From NCBI RefSeq assembly GCF_015832195.1, contig NC_052021.1, positions 27,364,286 through 27,428,285 on the forward strand: DNA of 64,000 nucleotides, written 5' to 3'. Shown in pieces: positions 38,701-51,448 of this stretch (position 1 is its first letter; the number at the start of each line of letters is the position of its first letter). The translations under genes and the position numbers were made by a program. Source of the DNA: Motacilla alba alba. Its lineage: Eukaryota > Chordata > Aves > Passeriformes > Motacillidae. Below the pieces are notes generated by a model. It was not told where the DNA came from. It searched no databases and saw only the letters and a program-made list of their open reading frames with translations.

Positions 38701-41700
38701 GGGAGAAGGAGAGCAGATGTTTTGATTTCCTTCTTGCCAGTGAGCACAGCTTGTTTGGGGATGTGGCTGGGATGACCCCCCTGGTTCTTTTTGGAGATAT
38801 ATTTCCAGCTAGAAGGAGATGAGAAAACCAGCAGTGATGACAGTGAGCAGCAGCACAGCCAGACTGGACAATGCAACATGAGTCCAGAGCCCAACCCAGC
38901 CCCTGGGTGGGATGCTGGGGCAGATGTCCCTGGCCAGCCTGTGAGTGCATGGTGCACACAGCTGTGCTTCAACAGCAGCATATCCCCAGGGCTTGTGGAA
39001 AACCCAGGGCTACCCTGGAGACAGCCAGATAGGAAGAAACAGCAATAAAAGAACTTTTCTGCCTTGCATAGGTTGAGACTTGTTGCTGTCCACAGCAAGG
39101 AATAAGAACCCTGGATAAGAAGGTTTGGTTTGGATTAGGGAGAGGAGGGATTTTAGGTGACAGTGGTCGAAGATGGAAACCCAGTGTCTCATCCCCAGAG
39201 CAGAGTGACTGTGCAACACTGTCACAATGGGCTGGGCTTGAATGAGCATGGTACAAAACTTCTGCCATCTGCTCTGCTTGGGAAGGTAATGGCAGTTTCC
39301 AGCAGGAAAATTCCTCTGTAATCTAATTCCTCTCTTTGTAATGACTGGAGAACTGCAACTTCAGCTGAGCAAGATATTTAGATAATTGATCCCAGTGTAT
39401 AAGCCAAGAAAAGGGAAGAAAAGCAGAGGTGAATAAAGAAAATAACAGCAGCTGATTTAATGTTGTTTCCGATTTCTGTGTTGTAAGAGGGAAGCAATTT
39501 TCCATCTGGAAATGGAAATGTTGCAAGCTGGAAAGGATTGTCTTGAGTATTAAAACAGCAGACTGCAAATCAAGGAGGTTGTTGCCCTTTTTGACTTCGG
39601 GTGTGTCACTTAACCTTGTACTTTTAGTAATAGACACGGCTGGTCTCTGTGCAGCTGTGGTGCAAAAGCAGCCTCCATTATCTAAAAATACAAGTGGAAG
39701 ACCCCTATAGATTATTCTTAATTGTACAACCACCAAATTCTATGTAACAGCCTGTTGCAGGTCTGCTCTCAGAGCTAGCTTTGGTCAAGTGTTAAATCCA
39801 CTACAAAAGAAATTAGTCAGTCAGCTGCAAGTAGGACACTGTGAGTTTTGTGAAGGAAACTGTTTGGTTTGTACAAGGAGTCTTTTTGGAACTTTTTTTT
39901 AGCTGGGTGTTAAAGGCAAGGGGAAAAATAATAAATCCCTTGGTTTGTTTGTGTGTCACTAAATGACTCCAGTGATTTTCCACGCTGCATTAGCAGATCC
40001 GCGATGGCCAAGGTGCAGCCAGCCCTCTCTCTGTCCCTTTTGGTGCCACCACAACGCCGTCCCGCTCCATGCTGGAAGCATTTCCATGCGGCATCTGTGC
40101 CCCGCTACCGCGCGGAGCGGCCGCCAAGCGCTCGGTGACCTCCTTCCGCTCACCCCATTGATGCTGCCTGTTAACGGGCAGAGAGGAAGGCAGGAGTTTG
40201 GCCAAGCACAAAGTGAAATAGGAGGGAGGGAACTTAACAAAAACCCCAGCCTCTGCCGTTGCTGTGCCAAAAGCAGATGGAGAATGGGAGCCACAACCAG
40301 GGTGGTCAAGAAACGGAGCTGGCTGGCGATGGGTCAGTTGCAAATCATGGCAATCTCCAGGCAGCTCAGCCAAGAGGAGCTTGTGTTTGTGCTGGTTGTG
40401 TGGCTCTACATACCAGAAGTGTGGCTATCCTTTTCTCTTGGGATAATGACTAGGTGGAGCAGCTCAAATATGTGCATGATATTCTTGGTGTTCTCAGCCA
40501 GGAAAAACAAAGCCCTGGAGAAGTGTGCTTGGTTGTAGGATTCTTTGCCTGGTTTTATTATGGTGGTATAAATTACTGACAGGTGTGTGAGGTGCTCCAG
40601 GTAGATGACAGCGTGCAGTTGGCATTCCAGAGAGAGAGCTATGGTTTGCACTGGGGAATCAGAGTGTTTAATGAAATGGGTGGAAGTTGATGAGGACCCT
40701 TGGACAGTGATAATGGAAACTTTTGTTACCCTTTGTCCCAGCTTATTCAGTGGACAGGAAGATGGTGGTGGCAAGTAAAAGGTGAAATATCAATATTAAG
40801 CTGTGTTGTTGTCACACCTGCAGATGGTATAATAACTAGTTGGTGGTTTGCACCCAATTTCCATGAATTACATTTCTGAGCAGTACAATGCATACCCCCT
40901 GTTCTTCAATTGCCGTCTGAAACATGATCTATTTTCCATGAACTCCCACGTAAATGGTTTTTTTTTGGTGACAGATTGCATGTTAAAGCACTGGAAGATG
41001 AAAGCACCAAATATTTGCTTTAGAAAACACAATGAAAGATTCTCTCATCCGCCAAACTCAAACTGTATCAGCCAGAATTCCATTAACAAAAATGACTCTC
41101 TGTAGTTAAACTTATTGGCACCCCCTGGGCATCATTAAGGCTCCTTTTTCCCCCCTACGTCTTTTCCAGGGGAAGAGGCATGGAGGGGAGCTAATGTAGG
41201 ACAGTAGTGGCTTGTGCTTGAATCCTACTTAAAATGGTGGGATGAATCTCCTCAGCAGAGCACGAGCAGAGCAAAAACAGCAGCCCCTTCCTGAGCCCCC
41301 AGCTACTTGAGTTAGGAGCTTCAGAAAGTCAAAAGTGGCTTCAATAATTAAAAGGCATCTCAGAATTATGCTGCACCAACTGCACCATGACCTTGGACCA
41401 GAGCCCACCTCACTCCGTGCCTCAGTTCTCCTACCCAGGCAATAGAATTAAGTAATGCTTGTGAATATCACACTGTTGCCAAAAATAAACTATATCATTG
41501 GCCACACAGAGTGTGACTAATTTTAAATCTACTGTGAATTTGCTCCATGATCTCCGAGGAGAATGGTCAGCCCTGGCGAGGCACTGATGCTACCCCATAG
41601 ATGTGCTTTAAGAAACAGGAATTTGGGGTACTCGTGATATCCCATATCTGAAAATACATCTCACTAGTAGCTGGATATTGACAGGAAATCAAGTTGTTTA

Positions 41701-42930
41701 AAAGTAGCACATCTTCCTTTTTGCTCCTGCTTTCTGTAGGCCCTCCTCACCCAAGCCAAAAGCCATCCTGCCAGGGATGTGTGGTTTGGGTTGACAACAT
41801 CCTGATACCTTACTACACTTTTATTTTCATCTGCCTGGTTCATTCAGACCTTGCCTCAAAAACAGATACTGGATTCTGGAAAACCAGTGTCTGGTTCGAC
41901 TTGGCAAGGGGCAGGTGCTTTGGAACTGGCATTTTGAGGGTGTGAGTGGGAGCCTGAGGATGGCTTCCTTGTGCAGGAAAGGACCTCCTGCTCCTCCCTG
42001 CATGGTCCATCCCTGCACGCCTGGGCTTCCAGGCCAGTGATGGTGAGTCATTTGCAGATATCCACAACCACATCCAAAACCATGAAGGGGTCTGGCATGT
42101 TTGATAAAATAATATGTAGAAAATTTTAACGAGTATTTTCTGGGTTTTAAAATTCAAAACTTGATATACAGTACACAGCACTTTACAAAGTGAATGGTGA
42201 GTGTGAGCATGTGTTTGTCCTCTAGTACATGTATATACACAAATGTATAGCTTGTGCATTGCCAAAGGAAAGGAGGAAAAATCCCAGAATACAGAGGCTT
42301 TACATCTACTCCATGTACATGGTTGCTGATAAAAGTGCTTACTGCTCCTCTCACAAATAATCACTTTTTCAGCTCAGCTCACAGCATGTTAGTTGCTGTG
42401 GAGATGACCACAGCATTTACCCAAAAAACTATTAATTTGGTTTTGAGGCTTATGTGCTGTTTTTATAATAAGGCAAATTTCATTTCTGCAGACAGGACAA
42501 TCATTCTTCAAGCCAAAGCACTTGCTTAGAGTGAATTTTAGCTGCTGTCCTAAGGTTATAAGTTTGTGGAGATACTTACAACAAATTAAAAATGCTGCTG
42601 GAGGACTTATTATTGGCCATTTTTAATAATCAGATATAGTTTGGTTTACTTTCTGATGGACAGAGGGATCCTGGATGCATTTTACTGCATTATGTTGGGG
42701 GATTGGTGCGACTGTGTGCGTGGAGCAATCCTCTCAGAATAATTCTTGTTTCTACCCTGGCACTAGAATAGGCTCTGAGCTTCAGTGAAAAACTTGTGCA
42801 GTGTTGTACAGTGATCTCCTGGCACTCATAGGTCTTGCATTTAAGTACTTGTTAGGGTTAGAATTGAAACTTGGGTTTGAGTGCAGTATTGGTGCAAAGT
42901 TTTGGTAGGCAAAAGGTTTTTCTTTCCTTC
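35736..42930. other. Long non-coding stretch, no gene recognised
   Basis: Open frames of 130-190 codons occur around 38409-39736 and 39959-40774 on both strands, overlap one another antisense, and show no recognisable domains. A short CpG-rich patch at about 40095-40140 (several GCGC/CGG steps) stands out but has no promoter-like context. A degenerate TG/TA tract lies at about 36964-37010. No named repeat was seen. Confidence 0.6.
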
Positions 42931-42944
42931 CACTCAGTAACACA

Positions 42945-43065
42945 TCTGTCATTGAGCACCTTGAATAAGTTTGTAGAAGAGGTTGTAAGTGTTAAAGTTC
43001 CTTCATGTCCTACAGCTAAGGTAGTGGCAGAGTTGGGGCATAGAAACACTGTCCTGGTAGGTGTC
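42945..43065 (-). repeat. Very degraded MIR-like fragment (tentative)
   Basis: The plus strand includes CCTACAGCTAAGGTAGTGGC followed by AGAGTTGGGG. This resembles the reverse complement of the MIR segment that reads TCACACAGCTAGTAAGTGGCAGAGC, in RC orientation. Only one conserved segment is clear. Confidence 0.28.
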
Positions 43066-46000
43066 AGCTCACCATTCTGAATAGCTACTGACCATATTTT
43101 TCTATGCATAATTCCTTATTTAATTTTAATTGAGGTCTTGGGTTAGTGTCCTCTTAGCCAGCTATTGGATTATGGCTCTTTAGTTTAAGTAGATCCGATA
43201 CCTGTGTTTGAAAGGGGTTTGTGCTTAAATCCTTTCAGGGTGGTAGAAATTATAAATGGGAATAGTTGTCATCTTGCTTAATGCTAGCTTTTCTCTAAAT
43301 AGTGGTACTATCTGCTGGATTAACTTCATCAGTATGAGCTACAGCGGTCACTTCCTGCTCTGCAGATCAGTAGATGAGTTGGAGAATTTTTTCATCACTT
43401 CTGTCCACAATTCCATTGTCTGGGGAAAGGGCCTTGCTTAATGATTTGATTTTGGCTTTGTTGGGTTGGTTCATTCAGTTAGGGATTTTTTGAGGTAGGT
43501 TTTATGCTTAGGGTTCTTTTTTGCAATTTAACTTCTGGTGGGCAAGGCCTGTGCCCAGAGAGGTGCCCCTTTGCTGGAAGCTGCAGGGTCTTGTGAGACC
43601 CCCATGAGCTAGTCCCAAAGAAGTCAGGATCACACTGGTGACAACCTTCTCCCTCTGTGCATGAAGTTATGGCCACAAGTGGAAGGAGGGATGGAGAAGA
43701 CAGTGAAGGGAGGAAGAAAGTTCTGCATGTGCTGGCGTGGGTAGATGCTAAAACTGGATGAGACCTTGCAAATCCTCCCATTTCTGTTGCCAGCTTCTGA
43801 TGAGCATGCTGAGAGCACAACTCTGTCTCTACAACCGTGATTTTTTAGACCAGGATCATTGACATCTCCTTTGCAGCCCTCCTGCAAGTCCAAGGATGCA
43901 TTAAACATGTATTTACGTTCTGGAAAGCAAGCTGTGGCAGTCTGGAATAGTTTTCTTCAGACTTCTTATATTTCTGCATCAGCTTTGATTGTCAGCTCTC
44001 CTGCACACATCCATCTGGGCTGAGTCAGGATGTCATCTGTGCAGCTATTCTGGGATGCTGAGGCTGCTGTGATGGTGCCTTGAAAGAAAACTCCCCTGCT
44101 GGTAGTGCCCAGCCAGCATGAAGGTGCCAAGAGAGCAAAAATTAAAGGAGCCAAGCCTGGACTGTGTCTTGGCTTTGCCTGTGTAGCCACAAGAGAGATG
44201 CACAGCAAGGAGAGAAACCACTGTTAGCAGAGTCTGGGCTGGAGGAATGTTTCCCAGAAGTGGGAAGTGCTTTCCCTGGAGAGCTCCCTACTGGGCATGG
44301 GCTGGCTGTGGCCATCTTCCTCCAGCTTTAGGTGATATATCTGCTTCTGGATTAGCTCTTCATGTTAGGAAAACATTCATCATCCAAGCAGGGCCATGGG
44401 AAGGGTTTAAGATGTTCATATGGCTTGTCCTCAGTCATAGTGGTGAGAATTAGCATTGCATGAGGAAGGAGGAATGGAGGGGGCAAAGAGCTGATTGAGT
44501 CCATCTTCATAAAGTGGAGCCTGGTATTGCAGTGCTTGGGAGCTGCCGTGTTGGTTCTGCGTGGAGCAGTCACAATGCGGGTGAAAATTGTGCCTGCTTT
44601 GTATTAGAGCAGCCCAGGACAGAAGCACAAGGGGCAGTCCATGTGTCCACATGGCAGACCCTGAGCCCATCCTGCTCTGCAATGCCAGTGGATGTCACCC
44701 CAGCTGACGTGTGACTGCCTGGGTACTACCCTGCTTCTTTGTTCCAACAACTGTCTCCATATCTGAGATGCAGAGGTGGCAAATTAGTCCCAAAAATGGC
44801 CATTCGGGGTCAGATGATGTTCTTCCAATAGTTTTAAGCCACCACCATTTATTGTTTGTCTTGGATAAATAACAAGGTCCAGAGGATTTGCTGGTTGAAG
44901 GTCCATGCTGCAGCCCAGTGCCTGTAGTTGACGTAGTAGCTCTTGCTGCATATTCATAGGATGGTCTTCTGGGGAGCGTTTAAACAATGTGGTTAAAAAG
45001 CTACTGGGCTAACTTACAGAAAGCCCCAAATGGTTGGCAGTTTCCAGACAGGAAGGATAGATAACCTTGTAATTTGCAGACACCGCAGGGAGTACAAACC
45101 ATGAGTTCCAGGGCCTTGACCCAGGACCTGGCACTGGAACTGCCTGCCCTGGCCTTCCATCAAGCAGGACAGAATGTGGAGCAGGATGGGTGCTAACTCT
45201 GGTGGTGACCTGAAACCACTGCAGTGTGTCAGGGAGCAGAGCACTGCAGTTCACACATGGGCACGTGTTGTCTTCTGCCATCCCGGTGAAGGTGTCAGCC
45301 CCCAGGAAAGGGGTAGAAGTGACAACCTCTTAAATCAACCCAGTGTGAATTGCTGGAGGTATTGAGTTAGAGCTGATGTTCTCTGCCCTACAGGGTGTTT
45401 AATTAATATTGAGTTGCTTGGTGAAAACACTGAAGCTTTCAAGAAACCTAACAGATTCCTTTTCTCTCCTTTTCTCCATACTAGTAAATAGAGGTTATGC
45501 TCTGTAGAGGTACCCACCACACTCTGAATTAGGCTCCTCTGCAACAGAGAAGTGATTTTTAAAAAAGGTGTGGAAAAAAAAAAGCCACACATCAAGCAGT
45601 CTTGCCCTTAACTCTGAATTTGCCAGCTGCAAAGCAGATTTCTTAACATCTTGCAGTTGTAAAATTATGGGGAGGTAATCTTAAACCTGCATTCATTTTC
45701 TATTGCCTGTTCTATCTCTTTAAGACCTCTGGTTTTCAGACTTGCAGTTCACCTTTATGAAACAGAGTTGCTCTTCTCATGTGAATTCCCCCAGTAACTG
45801 GGACAAAGAAAGGCACAAAAGGTTCAAGGGAGTGAGATAGTGCAGTTGTTTCTGGATGGAGCGTTTTCCAAAGTTTGCCTTTTAGCTGGCAGCTGGAGGG
45901 GGCTTCAGGGCTGGTGCCCCTGTTTGGGACTGAGGCAGCCATGGGGCTCTGTCCTTTGCCAGCCAAAAGACACCAAAGTACTCACTGAACCTAGAAACTC

Positions 46001-46916
46001 TCTGTGGATCCTCCATGATCCTGGGGCAGGCAGCAAAGGTTGGAGCAGCTGCTCAGAGGTGTGTGGATGCTGGCAGGGCAGTGAGGGGGCTGCTGTGGTG
46101 TCACTGTGAGCATGCAGAGTCTCTTGTTTTCCAGAGTGAGGGATGTGGAGGGGGGTCAGCAACCAGAGGCTGAGCATGCTCCATCTCTTCAGCAGCAGCC
46201 ATAAAGAAAGAAGCTTGCAGGAGCAATTCATCTGAATTTTAGTGTTAGAGTATGGCACAGTCTTGGTCCTCCAGTAAGTGTATCTCTCCAGGTGACAACA
46301 CACGTGCCTGTAGTCCAGCCAGTGGCTGTTGCCTCCTGTGCTTGTTCTTGTGAGGGACATCATCCTCACACATTTATCTCTGCTCATTCCTCGCCTCGCA
46401 GCCCACCAGCTGACTTATCTCTCCCAAAGCCATTTTCCCAGTAACACCTGAAGAGACAATTTTTAAATTTTATGTCTATTTTTGTCATCATAGCAGGGGT
46501 CTGCCAATCACCATTGACTAGGAGACAGAGTTGCTAATTGTGGGGGACCAAATTAGGATGCTTGTGTATGGCTACAGGTTCACCTTTGCTAGCCAGCAGC
46601 TACCTTTACCTATATATTTGTTATAGAAACCTGGTAAGGAGAATTCCTGTTATTAGCAGAAGTTTTTCACAGGCAGGATTCTCTCTCATTTTTATAAAAA
46701 ATTATATTTACGAAGCCCATTCAAGGGGAAGGCATTTGGTTTTAAAATCCCCCCTGCAGTATTTGAAGTCTGTAAGGTCTGCAAACCTGTAAAAAATGGG
46801 GATTGAATACAAGCAGAAGTGAAAATAAGTTGGTTTGTGCTGCATGAACTGCAGAGCTTAAACTAAGCAGGAGAAAAATACTTTTTCTGATATGAGTTGT
46901 GATAGTAATACAGGCC
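43066..46916. other. Non-coding stretch, no gene recognised
   Basis: Slightly higher GC than neighbouring segments. Minus-strand frames of 90-160 codons (for example 45905-46387) have no recognisable domain or plausible splice structure. No repeat family was identified. Confidence 0.6.
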
Positions 46917-47165
46917 AGGTCTACTCTGAAGAGTTTTGCCAACACAGCTACATTGGTCAAGGATATTGATGAAGTGTGTGTTTGGTTTGGGGTTTTTTTC
47001 CACACTGCTGTAGCTGTTCAGGCAAAATCCCTGGTGATTCCGAAAATGCAATTATGCCAGCAAAACTGCGCTTTTGATGATATGGTTGATTTTGCTCACT
47101 GGAGGGCAAAACGTTGTGAAGCCATGCTGGCTAAAGCTTGCTTTCTCCAGTTTAAATTGTGTGTG
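46917..47165. mobile_element. Degraded hAT/MITE-like DNA element
   Basis: The stretch opens with GGTCTACTCTGAAGAGTTTT and carries inverted segments: GAGTTTTGCCAACACAGCTA (46931-46950) against the reverse complement of 47011-47030, with 15 of 20 positions matching by hand. Further GCAAAA/GGCAAAA blocks recur at about 47059-47065 and 47105-47111. A GTCTACAC start with repeated inverted TTTTGCC...AGCTAT blocks resembles non-autonomous DNA transposons seen in archosaurs and turtles. That family resemblance is from memory, and I do not give a name. A plus-strand frame of 92 codons runs through it but is not a transposase. Confidence 0.5.
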
Positions 47166-47404
47166 CTCCAAGCTTGACAAGCTTTTCTTTCAGTGCCCGT
47201 GCCAGTTTCAGCAGTCACCCCCACCATGCAGATTGTCTCTGGGATATGGTTTTGCACTCTGGCTGATACAGCACCAGGCTGAAGCAGCTGAAGGGAATGG
47301 CCTCGCCGTGGCTCTGCTGCATTTCTCCCTACCCAGTGCTGGTGTTGCTGTCTCCTGTTAGCTGACTCGAAAGCTGTAGTGACAGATAACTTGGCAGAGG
47401 AGGG

Positions 47405-47447
47405 CTTCTTTTTTTCTTCTTTATCTTTTTTCTTTTTTTTTTTTTTC
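47405..47447 (+). repeat. Polypyrimidine tract ending in CAG
   Basis: C/T-only runs at 47405-47422 and 47424-47447 are followed by AG, resembling a splice acceptor. The sequence downstream has stops in all frames within a short distance and no donor that I can pair with it, so I list it as simple sequence. Confidence 0.7.
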
Positions 47448-47449
47448 AG

Positions 47450-50400
47450 TGTGTGGATTTAGCTTCCCAAACTGTTTCACTGTGGGATCAGATGAGCCGT
47501 GGTGTGAACCGTAGAGATGGGCAGACCTGGGCTGTTGCCCATGGTTGGACCCACTCAAGTGGGTTATAAACCATGCTCTCATCTCTACTGCCATGGCTGA
47601 GAGACCAAATCAGAGAAGGGCTCTGAGTTAAAAATAACCACTCTCAAAGCACTCAGGCTGATGGCCCTGGCTGGGGTCAGTCCCACTGTCCAGCTCACTG
47701 TGTATGTTGGCCACCAGCTGCACGGCCAAGACGCAGGCGAGGGCAAGACACGGGAGAGCAGCCGGGATCGCCTGACCTGGCGCGGCTGCCGGGAGAAACA
47801 TGAGACGAGTTATGGTTTTAGAGTACTTAACTCACTGGCAGAGTGCTGCTGGAGCAGGTCTATACTGGGAATGTCTCGCACCACAGTCTAGGAATGCTGG
47901 ATTAGCCTTAATAGTCTCCATAGTGCAGATGGAGCTTGTGCCGTTGGAGCTGCATTTTTGTGGTTTCACACAGCCCATCTCAGAGCGAGACAGTGCACAA
48001 AAGCGTGTCTTTGCAGGTGGAAGGATTTCTACCAGATCAGCTGTAGGAAGAGTCATTCCTAGGTATTTTCTTTGTGGATATTTGAGCCTTCTCTGGGGCC
48101 CCATAGCATGGGAGTCTTTTACGTAAATAGAAGGACACAAGGCTTTGCGTTGAGGACTGTATTACAGGCTAAAGGTCTAAGACTGATTGAAATCAACAGC
48201 CTCCTCTTAAAACCTCATCTGTAAAAAAATAAAATATTTTCTTTCACTCACACTGAGGAAGCAGAAGGTGAAGCCTAGAAGCTAAATAGACCAAATATCA
48301 AGAATTGTTGACAAAATCTCAAGCTGGGGGCAACTCTGCCATGTATAGTATGACCCTAATCTCTTTATATGCTAGGGTTTTAAAATTTCGCTTCTTTTTT
48401 CCAGAGTTTCTAATTGTTTTTAAATTTAATCTGTTAGTGAAGGCACGTGGAAACAAAGTTTTTCTCCTTTTTGATAGCCTCCAGTATTTGAATACCTTCT
48501 TCTGTGAAATGCAAAGAGGAATACTTTACTTCATGTTCAGCCTGGTGTTGACTTAAAAAAAGTGAGCAAAATGCTGCCCTAAGGGAAAGTGGGTTCCAAA
48601 GCTTCTCATTCTTAGTTGGGGCCAGGTTTCACCCAAAGTATTCCCACTTCCCACATTTGCAAACCAAAAAATGCAGTTTAACCAAAAGTAGAGCTGTCAG
48701 GCAAGTGCTGGGTTGCAGTGTAGATCATCCAGTGCATCTGACTTGAGCCCCTTAAAACATTGCTGCTGGCTGCCCTCTACCCCATGGATCTGCAGAAGTG
48801 CTCCCATCCCACTCTAGGGAGTAGGGGCTTTCCCCTCTTTCTGAGCTGTAAGAGGCTGGGAGGGTGTGGCAGTTCAGGTTGGATGCCAGCGCTTGAGGTT
48901 TCCTAACATCTGGTGTAGGTGCAGGGCAGGCAACAGTGTGGTTGTGTCCTGCACTGTGGCTGTTTCCTCCAGCAGCACCCGTGGGCTGTGAACACCCTTT
49001 GAGCAAGGAGTCTCCACTAGGGTGACTCGCATTTCGCAGCAATGAGGCTTAAGTAACTTTCACAGCAAAGTCTGGAAGTTGGAGATAGAGATTCTGGCTG
49101 GAAAGGGCATTTGATGATTCAGCACACACGTGTAAGCACAGCATTCACTCGTGCAGATCTCTGCAGTTGCTGGGCATAATAGAACATGTTGGTATCCTCT
49201 TCCTTGGTGAATAGAGTTAATCCGCCGACACAATAGACCAGAATGTCTCTTGAGCCCTACGGAAGCTATCACGTTAAAACAGGTTTATTCACTTTTAAAA
49301 ATATATTATGTAAAAACTTACTCAGGGAGTTCATTAAAACCAGGATTTCTTTGTCCTTTTAAGACATTGGGGCTCACTAAGAAAAGCCTATTGAGTGTGG
49401 GTTTATTTTTCAAGCATGCAATGTGTGTCTGATTCTAAAGTCTTTCTGAAAAATAGCTCTACTGTTTATGCAGGAACCATATTTCCTTCCATGCTAATGT
49501 ATTTTCTTTAAAAATATTAGTGAAACACGATGGAGGCACAAAGTTCCTCAATACTTGTATTAATCTTAGCATGCAATCAGCAGTTCTAGCTTACTGACAC
49601 TAGTTCATGTCTTGCAGAAAATGTGAGCCTGAAGGGAAGCATATGGCAAGAGCATTGTAACCTGCTAGGATCACTGGCTTTGTATGCCTTTTAACTATTG
49701 GCCCAAACTTGTGCATGAAGATTTGGTTTTTAAGTCTGGAAATATGCCACAAAGATGATTTGACAAGTATCTTAATGCCAGGAAGCACCATGATGTGTTG
49801 TGAGAAAAAGCCACCTGACCAGATGAAAATAGCTTTTGTGATGGTAATCTCTTGCACATTATGACAGTTGCAGATAAAACATTCTTCTAAGTTCAGGGGA
49901 AAAAAAAATAATCAAAATTTAGAGAAAAATGACTGTCTGGCAATCTACTGTGCTGCTGCTACGGGCTGTAGCTGAGCTGGGACTGAGGGTACCTGTCTGA
50001 CCTTTGGATGGTCTGTCCTGGATCAAATGCTCAGGCTGTCCAGCAGCTCTTAGTTTCAGTGTATGAAGTGGGGTGACCTTTGGTGAACACCCTGTAGTGT
50101 GAGATTTGGGAGGTTGAAGAGTATTATCTCCATAACGTGGGAGGGCACACTATCCATTTTTAGTTGATCACCTTGCATGCTTCTTGCAAGGTCAGCTTCA
50201 AACTATGACTAATTCCTCTGCAAAAGAAACAGATGTCAGGATTAATTCATTTATATCTCTACATCGCAGCACGATGTATTTTCTTACTACTGTAATTTGG
50301 GTCCTGTAATATATTTGCTTGCTTTTTCCCCTGTAGCTGTTATTCTAGTATGAATATCATTAATCTCTATCCCCTCAGAACAACTGGACTTTTGGGGGAG

Positions 50401-51408
50401 GGAGAAAATGAGAAGAAAGAAGACATTAGGTTGTTCTGGGATAGCGACTGGGGTTGTGACCGTATTTAACTATTACACATCAGTTAAGGTTCAAAGCTTT
50501 ATCCTTCTGCAGAAATAACTGCATTCAGCTGCCCATGGCTGAGTCTTGTTATACCTTGTTATTTCCATGATAAGAGGAGAAAGAATGAATTTTTAAACAG
50601 TGAGTTCCTACTATTTGTTTGAGGTCAGACACATAATTACTTTTACAGAATGGCTCCTGGGAGGTTAGCTCCAGATGTGGGTTCAGGATCCTGCCCCACT
50701 GATGGCCAAATGAAGTAAAGTACACGGTCTTCCCCATGTCGTGTCCTTTCTGTAAATTGGGGACAGTGGACTTCCCTGCCTGGCAGAAATCGTGTGAAGA
50801 TGAGTTTCTTTAAGATGAGAAAATTCTCACCTCAAGAAGGTGGCTTAAGGAGGAAGGAAGGACCTTTGGCAATGCCAACCTCTCAAGGAGAATTGCTACT
50901 TAGAGCCTTTGCTGTTGGACAACTTCTAGCTCTAGAGTGCCTCCATGCTTCCTGTGCGTAGAAAGAGCATCAGCAGAAATGCCAAGAACCGTGTCTTTTC
51001 TGGGAGATAGTCCATCCAGCCCTGCACTCAGGTATGATGCAAGGGAGTGGTATTGCCTCTCTTCTCCATAGAGAAAGGGTTGTAATCCAGGTTATGCCAG
51101 TTTTTGGAACACTTTGAGAGCCTCACCTCACCACAGAGAGTGCCTGTTTCTCTGAAAAGCCCCAAACACATTAATTTAAATTTATGTCAAGATTTTTAAT
51201 AATAATGGAGTATTTCTAGAAAGACATGCTGCACAGCTATATTTCACCCCAGACCCAAAGTTAGAGGCCAGGTTTGTAAATATATGAAAAATAAGGCTGA
51301 AATAAGTTGAAGTTATGTTATATAAGAGCCACTGACATTTGCTGCTACAACTTCAGGTATGTAATAGCAATTGACAGCACACTCAGTCTTGTAGCCAGAT
51401 AATCCAGC

Positions 51409-51411
<3 letters not shown>
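47450..51411. other. Non-coding stretch, no gene recognised
   Basis: A CpG-richer patch lies at about 47715-47810. Frames crossing it are short and unrecognised. The rest is AT-rich without named repeats. Confidence 0.6.

Positions 51412-51446
<35 letters not shown>
51412..51446. repeat. (TG)n microsatellite, 35 nt
   Basis: An uninterrupted TG run, the longest dinucleotide repeat in the window. Length polymorphism is likely. Confidence 0.98.

Positions 51447-51448
<2 letters not shown>

Noticed and set aside
39959..40538. 191-codon plus-strand frame with a hydrophobic stretch near its end
   Set aside because: The hydrophobic segment is short and composition-driven, antisense frames are equally open, and no family is recognised.
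45905..46387. 160-codon minus-strand frame
   Set aside because: Random-looking translation, no domain, no paired splice sites.
47424..47449. Strong-looking splice acceptor (long pyrimidine tract then CAG)
   Set aside because: No downstream open frame or donor that would make an exon. Such T-rich runs are common simple sequence here.
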